DNA of 37,776 nucleotides, from the NCBI GenBank assembly GCA_030038365.1, contig JASHPA010000189.1, positions 1-37,776 on the forward strand. The letters are read 5' to 3'. Below the pieces are notes generated by a model. It ran no database searches and had not been told where the DNA came from. It saw nothing but the letters and a program-made list of their open reading frames with translations. The DNA is from Nitrososphaerales archaeon. Lineage in GTDB: Archaea > Thermoproteota > Nitrososphaeria > Nitrososphaerales > Gagatemarchaeaceae. This document shows, in pieces, positions 22,535 through 30,822 of this stretch. The position numbers and the translations under genes are program-made. Numbering within the stretch: the stretch's first letter is position 1; each line of letters opens with the position of its first letter.

Positions 22535-24433
22535 ATGTCGAGCGGCAGTGTTGTCCCGAAACCGGCCCTACCGCGATTTCTTGAACTCGGGAACCTCCTG
22601 TCTAGGGGTGAAGAAGGAGCCGACGACCCGTTCTTCGAAATAGAGTCAAAAGACAAGAAGCCCGAACGCTTCTTGGTCGACCCCGACCTGATGGCGACCG
22701 GAAGGACCTGTGTCATCGGTTCTAGCGGGAGCGGCAAGAGCTATGCGGTAGGCGTGATCTGCGAGGAGATGTGCAAGAGTGGCGCTCCCTTCGTTATCGT
22801 CGATGTCGAAGGCGAATTCTCAGGTCTGAAGGAGAAGTTCGAGGCAATTTGGGTCGGGGACGACAAAGGATGCGACCTGAACTGGAACGAGGGCGTCAAC
22901 CTCAACGAACTCGCCGAGCACGCCGCCGAATGCCCGCCCATCATCTTTGACGTCTCCGAGACGTCGAGGCCGAGAGAGAAGGTGAATCAATTCCTGATTT
23001 CACTCTACAGGGAGATTTCCAGAAGGAGAACCCCATATTTGGTCATAATCGAGGAGGCAGACAGATTCTGTCCCCAATCTGGGGGCGAGCGACTACCAAT
23101 CATAGACGAGATAGCTCGCAGGGGGCGGAAGCGCGGGCTAGGTCTGCTCCTGTGTACCCAGAGGCCGTCGCTTGTCGAGAAGAACGTCCTGTCGCAGTGC
23201 TCAAATCAACTTGTGGGTCGTCTCGTCATCAAGAATGACCTGAGCGCGGTGGCCCAGTTCTTTCCGGAACAGAGCATCCTTAATTCGCTTACGAGATTGA
23301 AGCCTGGAGAGTTCTTCGCACTGGGAAGCCTCGCGCCTCAACCGGAGATGGTCAGTATGCGAAAGAGGGAGACGGGGCACGGCGGCATAACTCCCAAATT
23401 GAAGGCTGTCGCGATCAGACCGTCCGTCGAGAACTTTCTGGAGTCCATGAGGACACCCACGAGCCGACCAGTCCCTCTGGACGACCCACAGCCGACCAAG
23501 AGTCTCGAACCCGAGGAGGTCCAAGCACCACCAAGCGCTCTCCCCGTCACCACAAAAAACTCCGAAGTCGAGGTAGTCGAAGTGAATCTCGCGCCAAAGA
23601 TGGCAGACGGAGAGGGATCTGAGACGCACGACGAACCGCTTGCTGTCGAGGTGCGCAGCCTTCCGGGTTGGGAACGGGAGAAGAGCCGGGACGGTGTACT
23701 AGGGCTCGCTCCAATGATCGAGGCGGAATCCGTGCCTAAGCTGGTGAAGCTTGGCCGGAGTTACAAGGTGTTCGGTCACAAGGAGAATGTGATGCGGGTA
23801 GCGCTCGTGTTCAGGCCCCTCGTGGAAGTGGGCGTAAGGATAAGGTCCGGAGTAATCAAGCGGAAGTTCCTGACCAAGTACTTCTTCCTCGATGGAATGA
23901 GTGGCAGGCTCATCGAGGTAACAGACCGGCTCGGATTCAAGAGCGGCGTCGAACGACTGCTGGGACTCGGCGAAGGACAGATAGTGATCCTAGGGGCCCT
24001 TCATCCCGAGAGAGACCTAAGTCTCATAGAGGTCGCAAGTATCTCCGGAAGGTCGGAGGACGAAGCCAGGAACCTGCTGAAGAGACTGGAGGACAAGAGG
24101 CTCGTCCGTTCGGTCAAGATGGGAAGGACGAGAATGTACAGAAGGACGACAGATGTTCCGAAGATAAGGCTGGCGAGCGGGCCTCTCCTAAGGTTCAACG
24201 AGCTTTTGGGCACGGACCGCTCTCAGCTCGAGAGGCTCAAGATCAAAGAAGACCAGGTAAGGGAGGTCGTGAAGGGTCTATGGAGGGGAGCTGATATCGA
24301 CAGTTTCACGTGTGTCTACTATCCGCTGTATGTCGCTGAAGTGATGCTCAGAGAGAGGAAGAGGTACGTCTGGATCGACGGCAGGACCGGGAAGGAAACA
24401 GACCTCAATCCCGGTGCGTCCTCAGAAACCTAG
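22535..24433 (+). CDS. HerA-type (DUF87) ATPase fused to a winged-helix domain
   Basis: A 632-residue FtsK/HerA-superfamily ATPase, which pumps DNA or acts on replication or repair complexes. The P-loop is GSSGSGKS (62-69), Walker B is YLVIIEEAD (168-176), followed by the arginine-finger region DEIARRGRKRGLG (191-203) and the sensor TQRP (208-211). Residues 300-395 are a Pro/Glu-rich linker. From about 485 to 545 a winged helix is visible (LIEVASISGRSEDEARNLLKRLEDKRLVRSVKMGRTRMYRR). Thus it joins a translocase to a DNA-binding module. No NurA nuclease or Mre11/Rad50 gene lies nearby, so it is an orphan HerA homolog and not the canonical resection pump. Start ATG 22535 follows a TATA box. Confidence 0.82.
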   Translation: MSSGSVVPKPALPRFLELGNLLSRGEEGADDPFFEIESKDKKPERFLVDPDLMATGRTCVIGSSGSGKSYAVGVICEEMCKSGAPFVIVDVEGEFSGLKEKFEAIWVGDDKGCDLNWNEGVNLNELAEHAAECPPIIFDVSETSRPREKVNQFLISLYREISRRRTPYLVIIEEADRFCPQSGGERLPIIDEIARRGRKRGLGLLLCTQRPSLVEKNVLSQCSNQLVGRLVIKNDLSAVAQFFPEQSILNSLTRLKPGEFFALGSLAPQPEMVSMRKRETGHGGITPKLKAVAIRPSVENFLESMRTPTSRPVPLDDPQPTKSLEPEEVQAPPSALPVTTKNSEVEVVEVNLAPKMADGEGSETHDEPLAVEVRSLPGWEREKSRDGVLGLAPMIEAESVPKLVKLGRSYKVFGHKENVMRVALVFRPLVEVGVRIRSGVIKRKFLTKYFFLDGMSGRLIEVTDRLGFKSGVERLLGLGEGQIVILGALHPERDLSLIEVASISGRSEDEARNLLKRLEDKRLVRSVKMGRTRMYRRTTDVPKIRLASGPLLRFNELLGTDRSQLERLKIKEDQVREVVKGLWRGADIDSFTCVYYPLYVAEVMLRERKRYVWIDGRTGKETDLNPGASSET

Positions 24434-24483
24434 CAGGTCCGCTGGACAGTCTGCCCAATCACTTTCCGATGTCGGCTTGAGTC

Positions 24484-24912
24484 TCAGCTGACCGCTCTCT
24501 TCACGAGAGCGCTGATTCGTGCCTCTTCCGCGGCACTCAACTTCTTTAGCGCGAAGCCGGTCGGCCACATAGAACCTTCGTCGAGGTTCGCTTCGTCGCT
24601 GAAACCGAGGGTCGCGTATCTTGTCTTGAATTTCCCTGCTGGCTGGAAGAAGCAGACGACGTTGTCGTCCTTCGAATATGCAGGCATCCCATACCAGAGT
24701 CTGGGCACAAGCACTGGCGAGCTGGCCTTGATGATAGCATGAAGTTGCTTGGCCATAGTGCGGTCCGGTTCGGACATAGTGGCGATTTTTGCGAGCACGG
24801 TACTTTCGCCGTCAATGTTGCCCGCCCTCTGCTCCTTCACCCGCTCCCTCATCGCCGCCTGTTCCTCATCCGTGAATATCTTCGACTTCTTGGTGGTGCT
24901 CTTTGAGGTCAA
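24484..24912 (-). CDS. DUF1801 (YdhG-like) family protein
   Basis: A 142-residue cytoplasmic protein. The core (about 60-135) has [40 protein letters not shown], the WYGMPAY pattern of DUF1801/YdhG proteins, whose fold is related to frataxin-like iron chaperones. The N-terminal 50 residues are charged and helical. Start is a TTG at 24912, with GGAAGG about 8 nt upstream as a possible ribosome-binding site. Function in archaea is unknown. It lies between the HerA-like gene (convergent) and a PPOX-family gene. Confidence 0.75.
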   Translation of the reverse strand: MTSKSTTKKSKIFTDEEQAAMRERVKEQRAGNIDGESTVLAKIATMSEPDRTMAKQLHAIIKASSPVLVPRLWYGMPAYSKDDNVVCFFQPAGKFKTRYATLGFSDEANLDEGSMWPTGFALKKLSAAEEARISALVKRAVS

Positions 24913-25131
24913 TCATGTCCTTCCATAGTGTCTATCGGCGGCTGTCGCCGGCGTAGCAAGATAAGTGTGTCTCCCCAGGCCGAAGTCCGCTTGGGTTCCG
25001 TGATACGGATCAGGCCCTTCAGTGGTTGGAGAGTATGTCGTCATAGAATAGGCACAACCAGAGTCCGAAGATATCGAACGGGGCTCGGTCCTCCTCTTTC
25101 TCGCTTCTTCCTTTACGCTGTGCTGTGGTAG

Positions 25132-25539
25132 TCAAGGCTGTTTTGGCCATCGCCTTACGGCGGGCTTCCAGTCTTGCGAAGGTTCGATGCCCCAGCTGAC
25201 CGTCACGCGTGGAGTAACGCGGATGTAGCGGCCCTTCCCAAACATTCCGTCATGATCCACCACCGCGGCTGTCCCACCGACCTTGATTCCTCTCGGTCTC
25301 CAAGGATTCACAGACACAAGGTCGTCGATGACCAAGGATACTCTGACATTTCCTTTGGTGATGTTCTTGTATCGCCTTGTACGGGAAAATATCTCTTGAC
25401 TGTGGCTCCCCACCCAGAAGTACTTGCCGTCGAACTCGAACCCTACCGGCGAAACCTCGGGTACGCCGTCCATGGATGCGGAAGCAATCCTTGCAAGGCG
25501 CTGGGTCTTGAGATAGTTGATCTCGGCATCTGAGAACAT
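25132..25539 (-). CDS. PPOX-class (F420/FMN split-barrel) oxidoreductase
   Basis: A 135-residue split beta-barrel protein of the pyridoxamine-phosphate-oxidase-like class. The N-terminal pattern INYLKTQRLARIASASMDGVPEVSPVGFEFDGKYFWVGS is typical of the small PPOX subfamily that uses F420 in archaea and actinobacteria. NPWRPRGIKVGG marks the second barrel part, and RVTPRVTVSWGIE the C-terminal end. The frame extends to 25599, but the ATG at 25539 is about 29 nt from a TATA-like TGTATAAGTT (25564-25573) and the domain begins right there, so I chose it. Substrate is unknown. Confidence 0.8.
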   Translation of the reverse strand: MFSDAEINYLKTQRLARIASASMDGVPEVSPVGFEFDGKYFWVGSHSQEIFSRTRRYKNITKGNVRVSLVIDDLVSVNPWRPRGIKVGGTAAVVDHDGMFGKGRYIRVTPRVTVSWGIEPSQDWKPAVRRWPKQP

Positions 25540-25563
25540 GAGCGTCGTTCTAGCGGCAATGCA

Positions 25564-25573
25564 TGTATAAGTT
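25564..25573 (-). promoter_or_regulatory. TATA box of the PPOX-family gene
   Basis: Minus strand AACTTATACA, about 29 nt before the ATG at 25539; this places the start 60 nt inside the longest open frame. Confidence 0.4.
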
Positions 25574-25617
25574 GACTGACTTGGGGCGAACTCACTCACA
25601 ACGGACGAAATGACTCC

Positions 25618-27105
25618 TTATTCGACGCCGGGAGGAACGGTCGTGCTACCTGGAGCCCCCACAGTGGCAACGGTTGTTGGTTTGTTCTTTGGCAGAAGCA
25701 GCGAGGAGACAACCGCCACCCCGGCAAAGACCGCCGCAGCGACAAAGCCGTCCTGGAATGCAGTTACGACTTCAGCAGAAGGAGCGGCAAGTCCTAGGCC
25801 ATTGGTGGCCAGACCGACGACGCTTATCGCCAGAGCAAGGCCGACCGGACCGCCCACCTGCCTAGACGTGTTGATCAGCCCCGAAGCTACTCCTTCTTCG
25901 CCGCGCTGCGCCCCTGCCAGCGCTGCGATATTGGAGGCGGTGAGGGATAGCGCTCCACCCACCGCCGACACCAGAATAGTGGGGAGGATGAAGGTCCAGT
26001 AGTTCGAACTAAGGTTCACGCGCGACGTCAACAGCAGACCGACCGTAAGGGCGGACATCGCGAAGACGAGCACGGGCTTGGCGCCGAACCTTCTCACCAG
26101 TCTGGGCGCTGCGAAACCTCCGAGAACGAAATAGACCACCGAGCCCGGCACGATGGCAGCGGCGGCATAGAGGGGAGCATAGGAACGAAGCACCTGCAGG
26201 TACTGGGTCATGAGGAAGATCCAAGGCACTGTCGTACCGAAGGTAAGGAGCGCGGCAGCGTTGGCAAAGAAGATTGTCCTTCGCCGGAGGAAGCGGAGCG
26301 GCAGAATGGGCGTTGAGGCCCTCGTCTCGAGCCCGATGAAACCCGCAAGTACAAGGGCAGATAGAACGAAGGAGACATACGTTAGAGTGGAAAGGTCACC
26401 GTTACCCACCTCGCTAAGGCCGTAGACGAGTAACATTAGGCCCGCCGTCACGCTTATCGCGCCCGGCAAATCAATTCGTTCCTTCTCGGTCTGATCGTAG
26501 GCGTGGGTAGGCAGAATGCGATAGGATAGTGTCGCGGCTATGAGTCCCACGGGAACATTGACGAAGAAAATCCATCTCCAACCCAGTGCTTCGGTGAGGA
26601 CGCCTCCGAGAAGCACCCCCGCTGTGAACCCTGCCGAGGAGACCGCCGTGAAGATCCCAAGCGCCGAGTTCAGTCTGCCGAGCGGCGCGAAAATCCTGGT
26701 GATAAGCGCGAGTCCTGCGGCAGACGCCATTGCTGCACCGACACCCTGGACCATCCTGGAGATGATCAGAGTAGCCTCACTCGTCGAAAGACCGGCGGAC
26801 AGCGAGGAGAACGTGAAGACGAGAAGTCCGACAAGGAAAATCGCCTTACGCCCGTAGATGTCCGAGAGGCGTCCGCTGAGCAGCAGGAACCCCGCAAACG
26901 TCAGCCCGTATGCGCTGACGATCCATTGCAGGTCAGAGAGCGAGAAACCAAGGTCAACGCGTATGGTAGGGAGCGCGATTTGGACAATCGAATAGTCGAC
27001 CACCACGGCGAATTGAGCGCTGACGAGAAGCCCGAGCATCAGCCCCAAACGCTGGTTGGTGGCCGCGTTAGCGCTTCCGTCTTTTCCGGAAGGGCTGGTG
27101 CTCAT
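25618..27105 (-). CDS. DHA2 (EmrB/QacA-type) MFS multidrug exporter
   Basis: A 495-residue, 14-helix proton antiporter. It has VVVDYSIVQIALPTI in helix 1 (motif D1), GRLSDIYGRKAIFL (motif A), RMVQGVGAAMASAAGLALI (motif B), TAGVLLGGVLTEALGWRWIFFVNVPVG (motif C and the WRWxFxxNxP signature of EmrB/QacA). It is the most canonical DHA2 member in the window. The last 20 residues are a hydrophilic tail. No regulator gene is adjacent; the upstream 120 nt hold no clear TATA box. Substrates are probably hydrophobic drugs or dyes, by family. Confidence 0.9.
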   Translation of the reverse strand: MSTSPSGKDGSANAATNQRLGLMLGLLVSAQFAVVVDYSIVQIALPTIRVDLGFSLSDLQWIVSAYGLTFAGFLLLSGRLSDIYGRKAIFLVGLLVFTFSSLSAGLSTSEATLIISRMVQGVGAAMASAAGLALITRIFAPLGRLNSALGIFTAVSSAGFTAGVLLGGVLTEALGWRWIFFVNVPVGLIAATLSYRILPTHAYDQTEKERIDLPGAISVTAGLMLLVYGLSEVGNGDLSTLTYVSFVLSALVLAGFIGLETRASTPILPLRFLRRRTIFFANAAALLTFGTTVPWIFLMTQYLQVLRSYAPLYAAAAIVPGSVVYFVLGGFAAPRLVRRFGAKPVLVFAMSALTVGLLLTSRVNLSSNYWTFILPTILVSAVGGALSLTASNIAALAGAQRGEEGVASGLINTSRQVGGPVGLALAISVVGLATNGLGLAAPSAEVVTAFQDGFVAAAVFAGVAVVSSLLLPKNKPTTVATVGAPGSTTVPPGVE

Positions 27106-27227
27106 TTGGTCTCTTTGACTTCCTCGTTTCTTCTTGTGTTATCTATCAATCGTCGTGGACGGTGGTCTGCCTCGGACTCAGGCGGTACCGAGGAAATTCC
27201 ACACGTTATCAAGGAATCCCCTCTAGC

Positions 27228-27413
27228 TCAAATCACAGAAAACGCGTAGCGACCGGGGCTCTTCACTCCGAGCGTCTGGGCCACATCGGAATGCTGCGCG
27301 TCCAGAATTACAATCAAACCTGACCAATCGTCGCTGAGGTCCGAAGAGCCATCCACCGGACACCTCGATTCCTCAGTGAGTCTCTTGCACTTCCTGCAGG
27401 CCTTCTCCCTCAA
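27228..27413 (-). CDS. spt4: Transcription elongation factor Spt4 with an altered zinc site
   Basis: A 61-residue Spt4 (RpoE''), the partner of Spt5 that keeps RNA polymerase processive. It has the typical zinc-finger start ACRKCKRLT, the core SSDLSDDWSGLIVIL, and the end GVKSPGRYAFSVI. The zinc ligands should be two CxxC pairs; here they are C6, C9, C18 and D21, because CPVC reads CPVD. A Cys3Asp site may still bind zinc. Its start overlaps the stop of the KH-protein gene by 4 nt, so the two are co-translated. Confidence 0.9.
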   Translation of the reverse strand: MREKACRKCKRLTEESRCPVDGSSDLSDDWSGLIVILDAQHSDVAQTLGVKSPGRYAFSVI

Positions 27414-27988
27414 CCTGCGACACCTGCCACTTCCGCAATCGGCACCCGATTCTTCTCTTGTCCATGGCTTCGCGAGCTTCTGAGAGCCTCGTAGTTCACG
27501 AGAAGGTCGATTCCCCTCGCGGTCTTGGCCAGCTTCTGAACCGCGTCCAGCCTAGACGCGGCTCTCCGACCGACTCGCCCGACATATGCCTTCGACACTC
27601 TGGTCCCGTCGGGCAGCCAGAGGGTACTGAGTTCCGAGACTGTAAGAGGATACAGCAGATCTTCGATAAACCGCTTGCTGGAGCTAGCCGGGCCAGTGAC
27701 CCAGAGTCGGCCACCCAGGGTTCGTTCGAGCTCCGAGCTGATCGGGTCTTTCCTGAGGACTGGTATCGTAGGCTCGTTGACCTCCAGAAGGTAATCTTTG
27801 CCGACACTGTAGCTCCTTATCAGGACCGCCGAATCAAGTTCCCTCGAGTGCTCGGCATACTGTGCCAGCGCCTTTGACACCCGGACGTCAGCCTCCGTCA
27901 CCTGGCCGCTATCGAGCTTCGCTTGACAGATAGAACAAAGGATACCTGTCTTTGCGTCAAAATTACAAACTGGAATTTTTAGCTGCAA
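27410..27988 (-). CDS. Zinc-knuckle and KH-domain RNA-binding/transcription protein (NusA-like)
   Basis: A 192-residue protein resembling archaeal KH-domain factors annotated as NusA-like. The N-terminus is a small zinc motif, VCNFDAKTGILCSICQAKL, with C8, C18, C21 and D11 where a first CxxC pair might be expected. The region from about 60 to 130 should be the KH part (ELERTLGGRLWVTGPASSSKRFIEDLLYP), although the GxxG loop is not clear. The start is a TTG at 27988 with a good ribosome-binding site, GAGGTG, 6 nt upstream. A TATA box at 28020-28029 gives a leader of about 11 nt. It overlaps spt4 by 4 nt, fitting a joint role in transcription elongation or translation coupling. Confidence 0.6.
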   Translation of the reverse strand: MQLKIPVCNFDAKTGILCSICQAKLDSGQVTEADVRVSKALAQYAEHSRELDSAVLIRSYSVGKDYLLEVNEPTIPVLRKDPISSELERTLGGRLWVTGPASSSKRFIEDLLYPLTVSELSTLWLPDGTRVSKAYVGRVGRRAASRLDAVQKLAKTARGIDLLVNYEALRSSRSHGQEKNRVPIAEVAGVAG

Positions 27989-28019
27989 TATTTACACCTC
28001 GTGAATATTCGGAACTCTT

Positions 28020-28029
28020 ACCTATATAG
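28020..28029 (-). promoter_or_regulatory. TATA box of the KH/spt4 operon
   Basis: Minus strand CTATATAGGT, about 37 nt before the TTG at 27988, followed by a GAGGTG ribosome-binding site. One arm of the adjacent inverted repeat (28027-28053) overlaps this box. Confidence 0.5.
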
Positions 28030-28053
28030 TTAGTAGTTAGCCACTACTAACTA
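28027..28053. repeat. Perfect 10-bp inverted repeat beside the KH/spt4 promoter
   Basis: TAGTTAGTAG (28027-28036) and CTACTAACTA (28044-28053) pair perfectly across a 7-nt loop. It lies just upstream of, and touching, the TATA box of the KH/spt4 operon, and 54 nt after the stop of the exported repeat protein. It could be an operator, or a hairpin in the tail of the upstream transcript. Confidence 0.6.
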
Positions 28054-28106
28054 CGTAACTATTTGTTGACCGCCTATCCAGCCGTTACGTTGAGCAGCCT
28101 AAAAGG

Positions 28107-29414
28107 TTAGCCGCCTGCACAGCCGTTCGTGCAGTTGTACCATGCATCGAGGCTGCTACCGGCCACTACTGCTATCGGGTCGGACGCGCTACCATCTCCC
28201 CAGTGGTTGAAGAGGACGTCGTGCGTCGAACCATGACAGCTATCGCAGTCATCGGCCGTGAGGTAGTAGGTGGCACCGGCGGTCAGTCCGCTGAAGGTCA
28301 GACCGTTCTCGTCGGCGAACCCGGTCCCTATCAGCGTGCCTTCTGAGTTGTGCAGGGCGAAGTACATGCTGGCACCTGGACCTGTACCTGCCGCGCAGAT
28401 CGTCGCGAAGCACGGCGCCCAGTAGGAGGCCGATATCCTGTGCGCGTACACCGTTATCGTGGTTGAACCCCCTCCGTTGCAGTCGTACACCGCCTCAAAC
28501 GACTTGCCCTGGCTCGTCGCGGTGAAAGAGACCGGGGCAGTGGTGTCGTTGCCCGTCCAGTAGCTGAAGATGCAGCTTCCATTGCCGGCTTGAAGTTCGT
28601 AGGACTGCCCAGCGTTCGCCGCGAAAGTGAAGGGCGTCGAGTCCGAGGTCACTGTCTCTCCTCCGGAGATTACGCTGACCGGATAGCCCGTAATGTTAGA
28701 CCCGTCTTGGTTGACCGAGTATACCATGATACCGGAGGTCGATGAGACTTCGCTGCAGCTGTAGACCGCGGTGAAGGTCGTGGTGGCGCTGGTCGCCACG
28801 AACGACATAGGGTTGCTGGTCGTGCCATCCGACCAGTCCTTGAAGGTGCAGTTGCCATAGTTATCGACTTGGACACTGTAAGCCTCCCCGGAGGAAGTCG
28901 TGAAAGTCGCGGGGGTGAAGCCGCTGTTAGCTTCGCTGTCACCAGAATAGAGAACCGTGTAATAGCCGGTGAGCGCGTTTCCGTACTGATCAACCGACGA
29001 GACGGTGAGCACAGACCCGGCCGACGTCCCGCAGTTGTACACGGCCGTAATCCCGGTGTTGTTGGTTATCGAAATCGTCCTCTGGGATGAGCTGCTCATC
29101 GTATCCGCCCAGTAGGCAAAGTTGCAGCTGCCATAGCTGTCTGCTTGGACGGTGTAGGTTTGACCGCTATTCAGCGTGAACGTCGCTGGCGTGAAGCCGG
29201 TACTAACCGTACTTCCGTCCTGGGAGAGGACCACATAGTATCCCGAGATACTGCTGCCTCCGGTGTTCTCGCTCGCGACTGTAAGAACGGGTTGAGTCGC
29301 TGCCTGTGCTCCCAAGGGAACCCAAGTCACAAGAAGTACCACGGCGCAAACCAGCCCGAGAGTTACCAAGAAAGCTCTCGGTGGCGAGGCTGCCGAATCA
29401 TACAAGCTCTGCAT
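28107..29414 (-). CDS. Exported protein with four Cys-containing beta repeats
   Basis: A 435-residue protein with an N-terminal signal sequence (hydrophobic AFLVTLGLVCAVVLLVTWVPL, then GAQA|A as a possible cleavage point). Three similar repeats of about 90 residues and one divergent fourth follow. Each starts with a strand like TVASENTGGSSISGYYVVLS, has a Y-x-V/L-Q-A/V-D/G segment and a G-x-C-x-F-x-x-W motif, and ends in VYNC or VYDC. The two cysteines of each repeat probably form a disulfide. The fourth carries extra CDSCHG and CTNGC cysteines. No catalytic motif or C-terminal anchor is visible. It is probably a surface or secreted adhesin-like protein; the role is unknown. Confidence 0.65.
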   Translation of the reverse strand: MQSLYDSAASPPRAFLVTLGLVCAVVLLVTWVPLGAQAATQPVLTVASENTGGSSISGYYVVLSQDGSTVSTGFTPATFTLNSGQTYTVQADSYGSCNFAYWADTMSSSSQRTISITNNTGITAVYNCGTSAGSVLTVSSVDQYGNALTGYYTVLYSGDSEANSGFTPATFTTSSGEAYSVQVDNYGNCTFKDWSDGTTSNPMSFVATSATTTFTAVYSCSEVSSTSGIMVYSVNQDGSNITGYPVSVISGGETVTSDSTPFTFAANAGQSYELQAGNGSCIFSYWTGNDTTAPVSFTATSQGKSFEAVYDCNGGGSTTITVYAHRISASYWAPCFATICAAGTGPGASMYFALHNSEGTLIGTGFADENGLTFSGLTAGATYYLTADDCDSCHGSTHDVLFNHWGDGSASDPIAVVAGSSLDAWYNCTNGCAGG

Positions 29415-29783
29415 CCTAAAATGGGGAGAGCTGCCGATTTTTCATCAGCCTATGGTCTGATTTTTCAGGCAATCAGTTCTTGCTCTTATCAAACTTTTCA
29501 GTAGCAGGTATATCGGACAGCCAACGAATCAGGTTGCTGCCCGAGAGGTTTCGTCTAGGCGTTATCTACCTAACCAAGGCTAGGGAGAAAAGTGGATAGT
29601 AGTGTGGCAGCTAGGCCCGGAGTCTGCACCTTCTCCGTCACGTCCTGGCGCCGATGATAATCGCCGAGACGTGCAGATGTCAACGAGAGCAGCAGCAAGA
29701 AAGACGGTGGCAGCGCGATGCTGTATGAGGAACCTGAGCCAGAACTGTTGGTGATTTTTTGAAGTAAAAATCGAGAACCGTTC
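29415..29783. other. Intergenic stretch with upstream repeats of the exported protein gene
   Basis: About 370 nt without a convincing gene. Near its left end GATTTTTCA occurs twice, at 29436-29444 and 29459-29467, 23 nt apart (minus strand TGAAAAATC), about two helical turns, and a third related CTTTTCA lies at about 29494-29500. These lie just upstream of the exported repeat protein and may be its promoter or regulator sites. A 73-codon frame at 29570-29791 on the minus strand begins in a hairpin and is probably not real. Confidence 0.4.
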
Positions 29784-29800
29784 CGCCGCAAGTTGCGGCG
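29784..29800 (-). terminator. GC-rich hairpin after the membrane-anchored protein gene
   Basis: CGCCGCA and TGCGGCG pair perfectly across a 3-nt loop, beginning 4 nt after the stop codon at 29805. On the minus strand a T-rich ATTTTTACTTC follows about 13 nt later (29761-29771). Archaeal termination depends mostly on the T-tract, so this is a plausible but not certain terminator. Confidence 0.45.
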
Positions 29801-29804
29801 CGAC

Positions 29805-30716
29805 CTAGTATCCCCAGTAAACGTTTGCGATCACAGTGACGTTCTGACTGGCCGAGGAGTCTGCGAAAATGACATCGTAGTTGGTCTGGTTCGTCACGGG
29901 CGGAATCTCCACCGCGAACGCTCCCGAAGTCACGGGTCCGCTGTCGTAGTACACTGGCATCCCGTCCATCGTACAGCCGGTGACCCCGGCATAGTTCCCG
30001 GCCGACAGGTTGCCGAACCAATCGGAGCGTTGGTCATCCGGAATTACGACAACTTGGACGTTGGCGCCAGAAAGGACCGTGAAGTTGCCTTCCAGCAGAG
30101 TCGACTCATTGTTCACGTAGGCGGGAACGTAGTAGTACTTGATGCTGTACGGCGTGAGTATCTGAATCTGATTCTCCGGCGACACGATGTTCTCGACCAC
30201 CCCGTTCGTCTGGGTCGTACCCTTGGTGGGGTGAAGATAGGGGGCAAGGACGTAGGCAGCGGGGGCAAACGCGACCAAGGCTATCACCAAGAACACGAGG
30301 TAGACGTTCCTGGCGGTGTGCCTCGCCTTCTGCGCTGAGACCTCCTTCCGATTCCGCCTCACCGCTCTGGATATGCCTGCAGCGATAGCCCAGATTATCC
30401 CGACGACGACGAGTATCGCAAGAAGCCCTCCCGCACCGAGGAAGAGGTACTCGTAGGTTCGGTCCGACGTGGGAGGGTTGCCGAACTTGAGACCAGACTT
30501 GCGTGTTGTCGTACTCGACCCTAGAGAAGAAATCAGCGATGGAGAAGCGAGGTAGCCAGGGGCGGTGCAACCCGTCGGTGCTGGGATGTTCGTACCCGTA
30601 CTAGCCGTCACAGTAGATGTGGAATTGGTTTGCGCAGCGGCGGGGCTGAACGACATCAGAAGCAGGAAGAGGGCCGTCGCCAAGATCGGCAAAAGTGTCG
30701 TCCTCTTGGCTTCCAC
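29805..30716 (-). CDS. Membrane-anchored exported protein of unknown function
   Basis: About 303 residues. A signal or first helix (LLPILATALFLLLMSF ending SPAAA) is followed by a Ser/Thr-rich outer stretch, a helix at about 90-112 (LFLGAGGLLAILVVVGIIWAIAAGI), a basic cytoplasmic loop (RAVRRNRKEVSAQKARH), a third helix (VYLVFLVIALVAFAPAAYVLA), and an extracytoplasmic beta-rich domain of about 140 residues ending NVTVIANVYWGY. The frame extends to a GTG at 30749, but that codon lies within the TATA box (30738-30747); GTG 30716 is 27 nt from the box centre and starts directly before the signal helix. I do not recognise the family; it may belong with the secreted repeat protein downstream. Confidence 0.6.
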   Translation of the reverse strand: MEAKRTTLLPILATALFLLLMSFSPAAAQTNSTSTVTASTGTNIPAPTGCTAPGYLASPSLISSLGSSTTTRKSGLKFGNPPTSDRTYEYLFLGAGGLLAILVVVGIIWAIAAGISRAVRRNRKEVSAQKARHTARNVYLVFLVIALVAFAPAAYVLAPYLHPTKGTTQTNGVVENIVSPENQIQILTPYSIKYYYVPAYVNNESTLLEGNFTVLSGANVQVVVIPDDQRSDWFGNLSAGNYAGVTGCTMDGMPVYYDSGPVTSGAFAVEIPPVTNQTNYDVIFADSSASQNVTVIANVYWGY

Positions 30717-30737
30717 GCGAGTCCGACGAAGTGTCCG

Positions 30738-30747
30738 CAATATAAGC
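30738..30747 (-). promoter_or_regulatory. TATA box of the membrane-anchored protein gene
   Basis: Minus strand GCTTATATTG, centred 27 nt before the GTG at 30716; it decides the start. Confidence 0.5.
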
Positions 30748-30822
30748 ACCGCTGGATACGGACGACAGATTTTCGGCCCTTTCGCTCAAGTTAGATTTAC
30801 GGATGGTGACGACGGTCGATAT

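Noticed and set aside
29570-29791. 73-codon minus-strand frame with a hydrophobic segment
   Set aside because: Its start lies in the GC-rich hairpin after the upstream gene; composition is Leu/Ser-rich without a signal-peptide layout or homology that I recognise.
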